A DNA stretch of 64,000 bases from Delphinapterus leucas (GCF_002288925.2 NW_022098092.1:291825-355824), one strand, 5' to 3'. Shown: positions 1 through 12,175, numbered from the stretch's first letter. The notes: generated by a model not told the origin, from the sequence alone. Numbers and translations: made by a program.

Positions 1-865
1 CTTGGCATGATTGCAGGCTTTGGCCTTAACTGGTAGGGTTTGGTTCCTCCTGAAGAAGACCCTGCCAAATGCTGGTGGTGCTCAGCCCACCAGCCCAGGG
101 AAGATGGCTCCCTGGGGTTGGCAGCTGTGCTTTGGGAGGACCAGAGATCCTTTGCCTGAAGCCTCTGTGGCTCCAGATGTCAGATCCGCTGGTCACCTCT
201 GGCCCACCCAGGTCCAGATGGGCCAACAGAGAAAAAGTTCTTTCCTTGAACCTGCCTCTCTGGAACCCTTGAAATGTGGGGACTGCCAGAGGGGTTGGCA
301 GGGCTGTGGGGCCCAAGGTCTCTAGAAGCTACTCCCGCAGAGTCACTTTAATACTGACCTGAAGGTTGTGCCCAAGAGGGGCAGTGCTGCTGGCCATGCG
401 AGAGGCTGGGTGACCCTGTGGACAGAGCCCTCCGTGGGGCAGGAATTCCTGCTTGCCCATGGCTCCTTTGGTAAGAACTGAGTTTGCAGTATTGGAATAG
501 CCCCGAATTTACTACAAAGTGTGTGTTCTTATCAAAGAAAAGCTGGAGACCTGGTAAACCCCCTGCTTGTGGAGCTGGGAGGAGTGGTTCCATTTGGTCT
601 GCATCTATAGATTGATAAGGGAGGGTTTCTGGTGTGGAAGGTATTTCTAAATCTCTTGGGCTCCAAGATCCACAGAACATTGAGCTAAGGGCCCCTGGAG
701 ATCATCTCCTTTCCCTCCCAGTGAGGAGCAGAGCATTCATTCATTCAGTGCCTGTCCCTGTGAAATGCGGGAAAATGGGGATCCCAAATCAGAGTCCCTG
801 CCCACAGGAATTTATATTTTAAGGGTGGGAGATCTACACATATAGCACCAGTTAACAGTTTATAT
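1..865. other. Unassigned unique sequence
   Basis: No gene or clear repeat was recognised. Short open frames on both strands lack recognisable domains. A stretch near 735-800 with an ATTCATTCATTC-like motif might be the end of an L2 element, but it is too short to call. Confidence 0.4.
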
Positions 866-869
866 GATA

Positions 870-1115
870 GATAACATGTGGTGCTTACTAAATGCCAGGC
901 ACTATTCTAAACATTTTACATGAATTAAGTCATCTATCCTTACGGTAACCCTGTGAGATAAGCATTACTATTATCACCATTTTACAGATGAGGAAACTGA
1001 GGCACAGAGAAGTTCAGTAACTTCACCAAGGTCAAAAGATAGTAAATGTTGGAGCTGGTGTTCTGTTGCACATAGCCAGGCTCTTGGGGCCGTGCTCTTG
1101 ACCCCCAAGCCAAAG
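870..1115 (-). repeat. MIR SINE (old, tRNA-derived)
   Basis: The sequence follows the reverse complement of MIR. It runs from a 'gtgccaggcac' type segment through the conserved core 'ttacagatgaggaaactgag' to 'caaggtcaaaagatagtaa'. MIR is an ancient mammal-wide SINE and this copy is an inert fossil. Confidence 0.85.
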
Positions 1116-1427
1116 ACCCCTCAGGATCCCCTGTAGTGAGTTGGGGCCTCTGAGGGGGAGGGGTGGCTGACACTGGCCAGGGACTGGGATGGGGGCCTTG
1201 AGCTGGAATAAAAGAGCTTGTCCGGTGGGGAGAAGGCAGGAAGACATAGTCGAGGCACGCGTTTGCTGAGGTGGGGAGGCCTTGAAGCTCTGCCTGTCGG
1301 GAGCGGGGACTGAGCTGTGTGTCTGGGATGGAGCATGTGTGCAACGACCTGGCCGCCAGTGAGTGGAAATAGGGGAAAAACGGGCAGCCAAGCGTGGCCC
1401 TTTTTGGCTTGCACAGTGTCACAAAAT
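1116..1427. other. Unassigned unique sequence
   Basis: GC-richer sequence between a MIR and an L1 fragment. Reverse-strand open frames of up to 146 codons cross it and run into the adjoining repeats, which argues against coding. No function is evident. Confidence 0.4.
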
Positions 1428-1800
1428 TATTTTTTTATACTGTGGTAAAATACATATAAAATTGACCATTTTAAAGTATATGATTCAGTGGCATTAAGTG
1501 TACTTACAACATTGTGCAAATGTCACCTCTGTTTAGTCATAGTACATTTTCTTCACCCCAAAAGGAAACCCTGTACCCATTAAGCAGTTGTTCCACATTT
1601 CCTTCTCCTCCAAGCCCCTGCTTTTTTCTCTATAAATTTACCTATTCTGGGTATAAATTAACCTGCTCCGTGTAAGCAGAATCATACAGTCCGTGGCCTT
1701 TTGTGTCTGGCTTCTTTCACCTTGTATAATGTTGTCAAGGTTCATCATGTTGTAGCATGTGTCAGCACTTAAATTCCTTTTTATGGCCGAATAATCAAAA
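1428..1800 (-). mobile_element. L1 fragment, 3' end (old L1M type)
   Basis: It begins with a T-run followed by 'ctgtggtaaaatacatataa', the reverse complement of an old mammalian L1 3' end. It continues through the 'attcagtggcattaagtg' and 'ggcttctttcacctt' landmarks. The element is 5'-truncated near 1800 and too diverged to carry an open frame. Confidence 0.85.
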
Positions 1801-2423
1801 TATTTGTTTGTAATCAGAATGCCTTTTGGACTCCCCACTTTGCCCCAGTCACTCCCACCCTTTGTGGTCTTGCTCCCGGCCCACTGATGCTACCTGCCTA
1901 CATTTCAGTTTCCATCTTTGGTTTAGACAGAAGTGTTAGGACCAGATCTTGCAGATCCTTGAATGTGGTTGTGAGGGTTTAGCCTTTGTCTGTAGGCAGC
2001 GGGTGGCTACCTGGTGCACAAATCCCCCTCCTCCATGGGAAGCCATGTCTGTGCTGGGTGACCCTGCCACAGGCCAAAGCTGATTGTCCCTGGTTGGGAG
2101 CTCATGCAGGTGGGGCCGTCCTTCTCAGGCAGTTTGTAATTGAGACGAGGAGGAGGAAAGTCTTCCTTCTGGGGCCTGGACCGGCTTGAACTGTGTGATT
2201 GGGAGAGGCTGGCGAAGAAGGGAGAAGGGGGCCATGAGGATGAGGGATAGGTCCCTGAGTTCTGGGAAACGTCACTTTGTCTTTTAGAAATCTCTCCCTC
2301 CCTCTCTCTGTCTCTTTCTGTATCTCCCTGTTTCTGTTTAAAGCTCAGCGGGGTGGTGAGGGAGAGGGAAGGAACAAATTATTATAAATTATTAACTTGT
2401 CCAAAAAGGATTGAAAGTGGTGA
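1801..2423. other. Unassigned sequence with a pyrimidine-rich tract
   Basis: No gene or repeat family was recognised. A C/T-rich run of CTCC and TCTC units lies around 2285-2340 and is a low-complexity feature only. Confidence 0.4.
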
Positions 2424-2510
2424 TTTTTTTTTATAAAAGTCAAGCACATTGAGGTATAATTTACATACAGTAAAATTCACCCTTTTCGTTGTTCAATTCT
2501 GTGAATTTTT
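2424..2510 (-). mobile_element. Short L1 3'-end fragment
   Basis: A T-run is followed by 'cattgaggtataatttacat' and 'gtaaaattcaccctttt', which are reverse-complement L1M 3'UTR landmarks. Only about 85 bp remain. Confidence 0.6.
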
Positions 2511-2851
2511 TTCTCTCAAAACTCTAATGTTTATTATTGATCTTAGAATAAAAGTGGAATTTAATGCAATTACAGTAAAAATTCCATGTGGCCTGAAAAT
2601 TCTAACTTTTCAGCAAGGTCAGCTACTCATTTATGAGGCCCAGTACAAAATAAAGATATAGACCCTTATTCTAAATCAGGAGAAAGGTGTTATTATAAAT
2701 AGCTAAATATAAAGCTTTTCACTTTCTTCCTTCACCAGTCTCTCAACTTGTCATGTTTTTGTTAATGTCATTCTAAGTAAACAATAATTAAATTTTCTAA
2801 TTACTATTGCATAAGTTTTACTGTCCACAATTCTGTGAGTTTTGGGTATAC
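2511..2851. other. Unassigned AT-rich sequence
   Basis: AT-rich DNA between two L1 fragments. No gene or family was recognised. Confidence 0.35.
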
Positions 2852-3400
2852 ATTTTTTTATTGTGGTAAAATATACATAAGATAAAATTTACCATTCTAA
2901 CCATTTTTAAGTGTAGTTCTGTGGCATTAATTACATTCGCAATTTGGCACAGTCCTCATCACTGTCCATCTCCATAACTTTTTCATCTTCCCCAACTGAG
3001 ACTCTGTCCCTGTTAAACAATAACTCCATTTTCCCCTTGCCCCAGCTCCTGGTAACTTCTATTCTACTTTCTGTCTCTATGAAGTTGCCTATTCTAGATA
3101 TTGGAGTCGTACAATATTTATCTTTTTTTGTGACTGGCTTATTTGGCTTAGCATAATGTTTTTAAGGTTTCATCCACGCAGTGGCATGGGTCAGAATTTC
3201 CTTCCTTTTTTACAGCTGAATAATATTCCATTGCATGGATAGACCACCTTTTACTTACCCATTCATCCCTCAATGGATGCTTGGGTTGTTTCCATCTTTT
3301 GGCTGTTGTGAATAATGCCGTTATGAACAATGGGTGTACAAACATATGTTTGAGTCCCTGCTTTCAAGTCCTTTGAGTATATGCCCAGAAGTGGATAAAT
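2852..3400 (-). mobile_element. L1 fragment, 3' end (old L1M type)
   Basis: It starts with a T-run and 'attgtggtaaaatatacata', then runs through 'gtgactggcttatttggctt', 'ctgaataatattccattg' and 'ctgttgtgaataatgc'. These mark the end of ORF2 and the 3'UTR in reverse complement. L1 homology stops near 3400 at 'cccagaagtgg'. Sequence beyond this point is not L1 but is shared with 24.0-24.24 kb. Confidence 0.85.
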
Positions 3401-3650
3401 TCTCAGCTTAAACATGATCAGAAAGGCCCTCATTATCTCTAGGACACTGCCCAGAAGTTGGCTCCCTCCGTTCCTTTCCTGTCCATCTCTCCCTGGTCCT
3501 AGCCTAGTCTTCCTGGGCAGTATTCACATCCTTCTTCTGAGATTTTGTTTTATAAGCCCCACCACATTCTACACATTCAATACATTCTGTACACACGTGC
3601 TGAAGACTAAAATCCAAATTCTGAAGGCGCATCAGTTCCAGGAATAGGAA
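2852..3650. repeat. Left arm of a long inverted duplication
   Basis: The reverse complement of this segment aligns end to end with 24000-24800. By hand, 3215-3650 has about 23 differences in about 425 columns (near 95% identity). The rest, 2852-3214, is only near 80%. The high-identity part includes about 250 bp that are not L1 (3400-3650), so chance placement of two related L1 copies does not explain it. Confidence 0.85.
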
Positions 3651-3869
3651 TGCAGTGTTTCCATGTTGCGAAGGTGACTAACAAGTGGGCTCTTCTCCGG
3701 CAAATCCATGGCAGACTTTTCTCAGGGCAGAGCCATCCTCCCTTAATCCAATTCTGATTTCATATAAATTGAGAGGCTGAGTGAAGTAGATCCCCCAAGC
3801 CCTGCCAGATGACAGCTTATTCTCGTGTTTGTCCTCTCTTGATGGGGAGTGAGAACAGTTGCTGACACA

Positions 3870-4005
3870 GTATTCAGTGTGCACAAGGCACCCTGCATTA
3901 TTTCATGTAGTTCTCACAAGAGCCCAATGAAGTAATGCTTTAATGTCCTTATTTTACAATTTCAGGGAGGTTCTATAATCTACCCAGGGTTTCACAGCAA
4001 GGAGT
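3870..4005 (-). repeat. MIR SINE fragment
   Basis: Reverse-complement MIR landmarks appear in order: a 'gcattatttcatgtagttct' segment, 'ttattttacaatttcaggga' and 'agggtttcacagcaagg'. Diverged and truncated. Confidence 0.6.
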
Positions 4006-4084
4006 GTCTGTTCTTAACCCTTACCCACAATGAGCCCTTCTGCACAGAGCTGATGGGGGAGGAACATTAAATTATCTCTCATAG

Positions 4085-4612
4085 AGTATGACCCAATATA
4101 CAATGGAATATTACTGAGCCATTAGAAAGAAGGAAATCCTGCCATGTTTGACAACATTGGATGCACCATGAGGGCATTATGCTACATGAGATAAGTCAGA
4201 TAGAGAAAAGACAAATACTGTGTGAGATCATTTGTATGTGGAATCTGAAAAATTTGAACCCATAAAAATGGGGGGTACAATGGTGGTTACAAGGGGCTGG
4301 GGGTGAGGGAATTGGGGAGATGTTGTGTAAGATTACGAACTGGGAACTAGTAAATAAACAAGTCCTGGAGATCTATGCATAGCATAGTGATTTTAGACAA
4401 CAGTACTGAATTATAAACTTTAAAGTTTCTAAGAGACTAGATCTTAAATGTTCTCACCACAAAAAAAGAAATGACAATTATGTGACATGATGGAGTGTTA
4501 GCTATCGCTATGGTGGTAATCATATTGATCTATAAATGTATCAGATCAACACATTGTACTCCTTAAACTTAGACAATGTTATATGTCAACTTTATCTCAA
4601 TTAGAAAAACAA
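4085..4612 (+). mobile_element. L1 fragment, ORF2 end and 3'UTR
   Basis: Sense-strand landmarks are 'caatggaatattactgagcc', 'gataagtcagatagagaaa', 'gtatgtggaatctgaaaaa' and the 3'UTR phrase 'tggttacaaggggctggggg'. It ends with 'tttatctcaattagaaaaac'. It is 5'-truncated and non-coding. Confidence 0.85.
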
Positions 4613-6607
4613 TGTATGACCTAGAGCAGAGGTGATTTTAAATGTGGCTCACATGTTCCTGGCCCAGTGAGGCAGGGTTTTCAGTGGGTCTTGGTGCTCA
4701 GTTCCAAGTTTGGTTGGAATTGGGGTATGTAGTTACCATGAAAGAGCTAGAGGAAATGCTGACTAGCTGAATTGAAGCTTCCCTTCCTTTGCCGTCATTT
4801 ATCAGTCCTACCAGTCCCCCCAGGAGGGATGTGAGACTCCCAGGCAGTCGAGTGCCAAGATTCCGGAGTCATTCCCAGTGCAAGCATCACATTGGGACCC
4901 TTCCAGGGCCCATGACTGCCTGGCTACCCTGGAGAAGATACACACTGCACCTCAAGTTCCTCTAAATGCTTCCAGAAAACAAGACTAAGCCAGGCATCAT
5001 GGCTACCTTCAGAGACTGATTGAATGGACAAGCCCTACTTTGCACTGTAGATGGTGTATAAATTGGGAATCAGACACGGCCCTGCCCTGGAGCATCTGGA
5101 TTCCAAGAGCATCACCTGCAGGGTCACCTGCGCCTGCAGAGGCACTGGGGGGAGCAACACATTATGTGTGGGTCGGTTGTAGAATTTGTAAGCCCCAGGC
5201 TCACAGGTGTAAATTGGATTCAAATTGAAACATCTGGTGTGCAGCATCTAATTTAAATTCTGTACAACAGATGTGGCTGATAGTAGAGATTAGAGCCAGG
5301 AGGTCCAGAAATGGGATTTTTTATTTTACCACATCCCCTCTGATCCCACAGTTCTCTGCTCAGGGTGTGAAACACTGTCCTGATGGCACCCTTCTTAAAG
5401 TCCAAGGCAAGGTAGATTTCTGTGCATCTTCTTTACATTCTCAAGTGTACCTTGGTGTACAACTGGTCCTATTCACCTTGGTTCTTTTCCACACAAAGAC
5501 CTCTTTGCATTGATGTGTTTGTAGCACCTTGGCTTTCCCTTGGCTGTCTAGCTTCTTGTTTCCTTTCATCCTTTCTTTCTGTGGGCTTTATCCCTGTGAC
5601 GTGGAGTTATCTCCACTTTAACAAAACCATCTGTCTCTCCCTGAAAATAGCCTCTTTGAATTTGCCAATTATTCCTCTTTTTTTTAGCCCCCAAGTTTCC
5701 TTCTGTTGCTTAGCCTCTTAACCATTCATTCTACCTTCCCCTACTAATGATCATGTTTGTCAAAATTTTGCTTTCAAATCTTGGCAATTGCACGGTGGAC
5801 TTCTTGGACTTCTCATTGTGGTTCACCCTCAGGTATTTTCTGTGCTGGATCTTGTTTGTGTTACCAACCAAGGGATGCATCTGAAACCCTGACCCTTCTG
5901 CTCTTCTGGGTGAGGGGTCTTGGCAACCTGTATGTGTCACCTGAGTATAACTTTGCAGCTTTCTGAATCTTGTTGAACATTCCCAGATCTTCAGAATGTT
6001 CAAGATTATTTACATCAAGAGTGGCTTTGAAATTATGTGGTTGAAGTTTTTAATAGTCAAATTTGACCTAGATTTATGTTTATACTGCACCTATGCAATA
6101 TAGCTAACTGTTAACTAACTGTTGTTCTTTAGGTGTACATAAAGTGATCAGGTCATTTCAAACAGTTTTAGCTACCTAAGGCAGCATGAGGGCAGAAGTT
6201 TTTACCATCTTTCAAAGGTTTAGGAATATACAATTTATATTTCTTGCTGTTGGGATTCTTTTTTTATGCGAAGTTCCTCCCCCACCACCATCACATCACA
6301 ACCATCATCACCACTGCCCAATGCAATAAACACTTGGGGGTTGAAGTTCTATTGACTAGCTCAGGTTGCTGGCAGATTTCCTTTTTAATATCAATTTTTA
6401 TATATTCTCTTAGCTTACTGGTCCTGATATTTCTTTACAAATAAAACTATACCAATTCATGTTATTGGAATGGGGTGAGAAGGTAAATGCATAAATCGAC
6501 CAATATCATATTGTTGGAATTTTAGGAATAAAATTCCTAAATTCAGAAAATTTTTTGAAGGTCGGATTGCCAGAGCCATATTGTAATTCCGTATCACCTG
6601 CCAAGGT
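4613..6607. other. Unassigned unique sequence, about 2 kb
   Basis: No gene, RNA or confident repeat was recognised. Open frames at 5271-5513 and 5422-5721 overlap in different frames, have no recognisable motif and no supporting splice or polyadenylation context. A short perfect stem, 'tttaggaat' with 'attcctaaa', occurs near 6520-6541. A CAC/CAT run near 6280-6310 encodes a His stretch by chance. Confidence 0.4.
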
Positions 6608-6665
6608 CTTCTTCATCCATTTCATTTATTCACCCACGTTTATTGGATGCTCACTGTGCTCACTT
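6608..6665 (-). repeat. Possible L2/MIR3 3'-end fragment
   Basis: The phrase 'catttcatttattcaccc' followed by 'ttattggatgctcactgtgc' resembles the reverse complement of the L2 terminal segment. Only about 60 bp, so the call is tentative. Confidence 0.35.
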
Positions 6666-7925
6666 TGATCCATGGGGCCAGAGTCTGACATCTTAAGGGC
6701 ACCCCCTTTATGCTGAACTCTTTACAAATACATTCTATTATCCACTGAAAAGAAATAAAGCATCGTTTCTGGCCCCATGATGCTTAGACTTCGGGGAGCT
6801 AGAAATATAAGCAGCCATAATGTCACATGGTTGTTAGTAGTAGTCTCCTGCACAAGGTCCATGGGATGGGGGACAAGAAGCTCTGCCCAAGTCAGGAAGG
6901 ACTTCACAGAGGAGACCCTGGAGCTGGCCTTGTGTGAGACCCCGTCCTAGTTCTTTTGATAAAGTGCTCTTCCTTTTGTTTGGTGTTTTTGTTTTGTTTC
7001 ATTTTAATATATTTGTCATTAGAATTATCCCTCAAACAAAAAGAATGAAAACAAACTCCCTTTGAAAATCTCTTGCCTAGCACAGAGTTGGTGCCCAGTA
7101 CAATGTGTTCTGTAATACAGGGAAGCAAGTGGGCATTGCTGAGTCTGTACTCCTTTCCTTTTGTGCACGTACTAACTACAGTATAAAAGTTTCCTTTTAA
7201 AGGCAAGCCCTGTTGCTCAGTGCTGCTTACCACTTTGTGGGGTAAAGATGGTCAAGTTAGAATTGGAACCCACAAACAAATCAAACTGAACCTAATATTG
7301 GAAGGAGAGACCCAAACCAAAACAAAATCAGAGGAAAACAAAACAAAACAAGCAAGGGAGGGATCTGTATACATAGGGATAAAAGCTAAGCTTTTCTGAA
7401 TATGCCTTGTGGTTTTTATATTTGACTTTGCAAACATGTAAATATTTTAAAATATGAAAAACTAAATAATTTTTGAAAACCGGACCTCATACTTCTTATT
7501 TTTTCACATGTGTCTTCCCACTTCTAAGTTGCAGTCAGTCAAGGTGCTGGAAAGCCAGGAGATGGGGAGATATGAACAGAGTTTCTACAAGTTCTGTGTC
7601 TTGAGGTAGTTTATTCCTGTGCAGCCCCTTGTTCCTTGGGGCTGAATTTCGATAGCATCTCACTGGGGATGCTTTCCAGTACCAAGGTCTCACCCTTTGG
7701 AGAGTCTTTTTTTAAAAATAATTTCTGTTTCATGGGGCATCTAGTGCCTTCTCTAATAAATTCCTATAAAATTGTCTCCCTAATAATACATTTTGAAGGC
7801 GAATTACGATAAATTACATGCAAATGCTTAACTCTAAGTGTCTCAAGAGCTCAAAATTGATAATTTATAAGCCTTACCATTGTACCAAAATGGTTATCAG
7901 TGACCTGTTTATTGGCCATGTTTGC
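6666..7925. other. Unassigned unique sequence
   Basis: About 1.2 kb with no recognised gene or repeat. The 109-codon reverse frame at 6904-7233 and the 61-codon frames nearby show no domain. AT-rich DNA with A-rich runs around 7310-7350. Confidence 0.4.
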
Positions 7926-9488
7926 TTTTTTTTATTGTGGTAGAATATATGTAACATAAAATTTACCTTTTTAACCATTATTAAGTGTACAGTTTGGTGG
8001 CATTAAGTACAATTACATTGTGCAACTGTCACCACTACCCATGTCTAGAACTTTTTCATCTTCCCCAACTGAAACTCTGAACCCACTAAATAATAGCTTC
8101 CTCATTCTCTTCCAGGCCCTGACAACCACCATTCTCCTTTCTGTTTCTATGAATTTGACAACTCTAGATACTTCATATAAGTAGAATCATACAATATTCG
8201 TTCTTTTGTGCCTGGCTTATTTTGTAAGCACATTAGCATAATGTCTTCAAGGTTCATCCGTATTGTAGATGTATCAGAATTTCATTCCTTTTTATGGCTG
8301 AATAATATCCCATTCTATGTACTATAAATTGAATGGTTGTGTCCTCCCAAAATTCATATGTTGAAATCCTAATCCCCAAAGTGATGGTATTACGAGGTGC
8401 AGTCTTTGGGACGTGATTAGGTCATGAGGGCAGAGCCCTAATGAATGGGATTAGTGCCCTTATAAAGGAGGTTTGAGAGAGCTCTCTCTCGCCCCTTCCA
8501 CCATGTGAGGATATAAGAAATCAGCAGTCTGCAACACAAAGAAGGGCTCTCACCAGAACCTGACCATGCAGGCACCTTGATCTAGAACTGTGAGCAGTAA
8601 ATGTCTGCTAATTAGAAGCCACTCAGAATGAACTAAGCAATTTTGATATAGCATCCTGAATGGACTAAAACAATATGTAAAAACAACATTTTGTTTGTCC
8701 ATTCATCTGTTGATGAACACTTAGATTGTTTCCGCCTTTTGGCTATTGTGAATAATGCTGCTATGAACATTGGTGTAAATGCATCTGTTTTGAGTCCCTG
8801 TTTTCGTTTCTTTTGGGTATATACCTAAGAGTGGAATTTCTGGGTCATATGGTAATTCTACATTTAACTTTTTGCGGAACTGCCAAACTATTTTCCACAG
8901 TGGCTGCATTACCTTTTACATTCCCACCAGTAATGCATGAGAGTTCCGATTTCCCCATATCCTCACCAATACTTGTTATTTTCCTTTTTTTCCTTAATCA
9001 CAGACATACTAACACATGTGACGTGGTATCTCATTGTGGTTTTGATTTGCATTTCACTAATGGTTAATGATATTGAGCATCTTTTCATGTGCTTACAGAG
9101 CACTTGTATGTCTTCTTGGGAGAAATGTCTATTCAAGTCTTGTGCATTTTTAATTGTGTTTCTTGTTGTTGTTGAGTTGTAGGAGTTCTTTATACATCCT
9201 GGATATTAATCATTTATCAAATATATTATTTGCAAATATTTTTTCATATTTTGAAGGTTGTCTTTTCACTCTATTGATTGTGTCCTTTGATGCACAAAAA
9301 AGTTTCTCATTTTGATGAAATCTGGTTTATTTTGTCCTTTGTTGCCTATGCTTTTGGTGTCATATCCAAGAAATCATTGCCAAACCCAATGCCATGAAAA
9401 ATTTCACCTGTTTTCTTCTAAAAGTTTTATAATTTTAGCTCTTAAGTTTAGGTCTTTGATCCATATTGAGTTAATTTTTGTATATGGT
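7926..9488 (-). mobile_element. L1 fragment split by an LTR, ended by a SINE
   Basis: The reverse-complement L1 3' end begins at 'ttattgtggtagaatatatg' and runs to 8321, where an LTR interrupts it. It resumes at 8674 with 'acaacattttgtttgtcc' and continues through 'gtatatacctaagagtggaa', 'cttgttgttgttgagttgta' and 'gatccatattgagttaattt'. It stops at a SINE insertion near 9489 and no L1 sequence is seen beyond it. Both ORFs are decayed; this is an old copy of roughly 1.2 kb once the LTR is removed. Confidence 0.9.
8322..8673 (+). mobile_element. Solo LTR of the MaLR (MST/MLT1) type, nested in an L1
   Basis: The sequence matches the MaLR LTR layout: 'caaaattcatatgttgaaat' near the start, 'tgattaggtcatgagggcag' and 'attagtgcccttataaa' in the middle, and 'gaactgtgagcagtaaat' then 'aatggactaaaacaa' at the end. 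It is flanked by the 6-bp duplication TATGTA at 8316-8321 and 8674-8679. Removing the LTR and one copy of TATGTA restores a continuous L1. No internal region is present, so this is a recombined solo LTR. Confidence 0.85.
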
Positions 9489-9495
9489 CACATTC

Positions 9496-9702
9496 ATTTT
9501 TTTTTTTTTTTCTGTACGTGGGCCTCTCACTGTTGTGGCCTCTCCGGTTGCGGAGCACAGGCTCCGGACGCGCAGGCTCAGCGGCCATGGCTCACGGGCC
9601 CAGCCGCTCCGCGGCATGTGGGATCCTCCCAGACCGGGGCACGAACCCGCGTCCCCTGCATCGGCAGGTGGACTCTCAACCACTGCGCCACCAGGGAAGC
9701 GC
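9496..9702 (-). mobile_element. CHR-type SINE (short GC-rich form)
   Basis: A T-run is followed by the reverse complement of a cetacean-type CHR SINE and ends at 'ccaccagggaagc', the inverted tRNA-like head. The Pol III B-box region reads 'gggcacgaacccg' inverted. The target duplication CACATTC lies at 9489-9495 and 9703-9709. A long poly(A) tail and limited decay suggest a relatively recent insertion. Open frames across it are shadows of the SINE. Confidence 0.9.
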
Positions 9703-9709
9703 CACATTC

Positions 9710-10284
9710 GTTTTTGATATTAAGAATGTTTATGAATATCCCTGACATCTTATACAAAGATGGAGTCACACATTCACATCTTTGTTGACTAGAAACCAAG
9801 ATATTTATCTGTGATAAATAGAAACTTTGACTTACTGTGGGAATTTCCACTGTGAAGTTTCCTTTTGCATTTGGACTGTCAAATGCAGAATAACTGGGAT
9901 CCTGCTGCTGATTGCATTGCAATGCAAAGACATATCATTCAAAGCAGGAGACTGAAAATACCTATGTGGTCATTTTTAGTTGTTTTTAGTAGAAGAGTGC
10001 TCACAGGCCTGGTGCTTTTAAATGGGTTGCAGTGGTATGGCAAGGGTTTTAGGATGGGGGTGGAGTGCATCCAGTTCAGGAGCTCTGGGAACTGGGGTAT
10101 GGGCCAGGGTCCAGCTGGTTGAGCACTCCCTCAGCCTCCTGGGGAAACAGCAGTGAGGGGTCTGGGGTGGCCAGTGGACCCAGGACGGCAGAATTAGTTC
10201 TGGAACTTGCCCTGTCTGAGGGAGGTATAGTTTAATTTTGGTTTGGAGAATAATCCTACAATCCCCCCATCAACCCATTCCCCC
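9710..10284. other. Unassigned unique sequence
   Basis: No gene or confident repeat was recognised between the SINE and an old L1 fragment. Confidence 0.4.
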
Positions 10285-10550
10285 CAGCTTCAACACTTAT
10301 CATCAATTTGATCTGGTTTCATCTATCTCCTCCTACCTTTTTTTTCTGGAGTATTTTAAGCAAATCCCAGACACCTTATATTTCACTTGCAAGTACTTCA
10401 CAGTGCGTTTCTCAAGGATTAGGACTTTCCCCCCTCATAACCACAATACCATTATCACACCTAAGATTAATATGAATCCTGAATATCATATAATTTCAGT
10501 CCAAATTCAGATTTCTCTAATTTTCCCAAATGATATTGACTCCCTCCGGA
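10285..10550 (-). mobile_element. Very old L1 (L1ME-like) 3'UTR fragment
   Basis: The phrases 'taagcaaatcccagacacc', 'accacaataccattatcaca' and 'cagatttctctaattttccc' are characteristic of ancient L1ME/L1M5-type 3'UTRs read in reverse complement. Subfamily and exact ends are uncertain. Confidence 0.6.
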
Positions 10551-10759
10551 CACTTCCTGAGAACTAGTTCCACATCCTCTGGCCTGAAGGAGCCAGAATT
10601 CTTTCTGGAGTGTAATAAAGAGTTGAAAACACCTGTGTGTGTTGGGGGAGGTGGCCATGGGGCAAACTGGTGTCCCCAGTGGCAGGACAAGTGAGGCTGC
10701 CTGTAGGGGAGCCAAGAAGGAAGGGGAGCCAGCAGCTCGAGATGTGCATGTGTGTGTTT

Positions 10760-10985
10760 AAGAGCGGGGGGTTCGGGTAAAACAACTTGTGTTCAGGTCC
10801 TGGCACCCATCCCCAATACCTGTGTGACCTTGGGCAGGTGGCTTTACCTCTATGAACCTCCATTTCTTCAGCTATAAAATAGGGATGATAAGAATACCTC
10901 CTTCATATTAAATAATGCACATAAAGGACCTGACAGTGCTTTTAAAGTGTTCAGTGAAGGCTGACTGTTGTCATCAACAGTGTCA
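10760..10985 (+). repeat. MIR SINE
   Basis: Sense-strand MIR landmarks include 'gtgtgaccttgggcaggtgg', 'aacctccatttcttcagc' and 'ataaaatagggatgataaga'. Old and diverged. Confidence 0.8.
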
Positions 10986-12095
10986 TCACCATCATACTTA
11001 TTGGGGTGATCATTGTTATCCTGATGAAGATCACAGGCCACTGAGGCTGGTGACCTGGCCCTACCATGGCCCGGGAAAACCAGGGTTACAAGGAAACCCA
11101 GTGTTTTGAAGAGTGGTCCCTCCTGGAACACCAGTGGCATTTTGATGCCCAGAATGGTGCCCAAGTCCAGAAATTCTGGCAGAGTCTCTGTGCCAGCTTG
11201 CATTTCAGGACTCTGGGATCTCTTTTGCTCTTGTTCTCTGGGGGAGACCTTTGGACAATGTCTTCTCCAAATCAAGGGGACAAATGGAAGACACTGATAC
11301 CTTCAAAGGGCCACATCATCTTTTGTAGCTACTTCTCTTTCAACCCAAGTATATCTAGCTTCAAAGATAAAAAAACTGGCCTTGGGTATCTTTCCCAAAT
11401 ATTAATTTAAAACATTAATTTGATTCTTCCAGACAGTCTCTCCATGGACACAGGAAGGGAGGGGGTTGGCACAGGAAATATTTGCCACCACCCAGATGGG
11501 ACCCATTCTAGGGGATCCCACCCAGATATACCCCATGCTGTGGGCCTTGACGCTGGTATGGAGGGTGCTGGAAGGAAAGAGCAGGTAGATTATATAAGAA
11601 ACAACAGCTATTGTTCTGAGTCTGGAGTCCCGTTCCTCCTGCAGTAGTCAGACGTGTAGCCCAGGGGAACATTTGTTCCAGTTAGCCCAGAATAATCCTG
11701 GTTTGTTTCCATTGTGTCCCAAAACCTCACTGAATTCTCCTGACCGCCCCAGGCACCTTGGCAACCATTGGTTCTTCGGGCCAAACCCTGGTATCTTCCC
11801 ATCTCATATGTAAACTGCCTGAACAGGGCTCAGAAAGAGTTTTCACCTCTAATGCCCCAGTGGGGTTCAGTGGGGCTTGCCAGGGTGCCCACAGGCACCA
11901 TCTGGCTCTACTGGGTTGAACCCTGCCAGACCCCCAGCCCTGGTTGCTTTCCCACCTACTCCCCACCATGGCTGGAGTCTCTTCTCCTCAGCCCCATGCC
12001 CAGTGTGCCCAGCTAGGTCCTCACCCTGAGACCTCCCAGCCAAAATGAGGGCCCTGAGATGTTGCTCCTCTGGTAATTGGCACCTACCTTCTCAT
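10986..12095. other. Unassigned unique sequence
   Basis: No repeat or gene was recognised. The overlapping open frames at 11066-11410 (forward, 114 codons) and 10868-11275 (reverse, 135 codons) compete for the same DNA, and neither has a recognisable domain. Confidence 0.4.
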
Positions 12096-12099
12096 GTTT

Positions 12100-12172
12100 A
12101 GTTCTCTCTGGGCCTCAGTTTCCTCACCTGTGAAATGGGGATGATCATTCCTATCTCACAGGACTGCATCAG
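12100..12172 (+). repeat. MIR SINE core fragment
   Basis: Contains 'ggcctcagtttcctcacctg' followed by 'tgaaatggggatgatcat', the conserved MIR core in sense orientation. Only about 70 bp remain. Confidence 0.75.
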
Positions 12173-12175
12173 AGT

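Noticed and set aside
6280..6320. A His/Thr-rich peptide from a CAC/CAT/ACC run
   Set aside because: Low-complexity DNA in a short frame without any supporting context.
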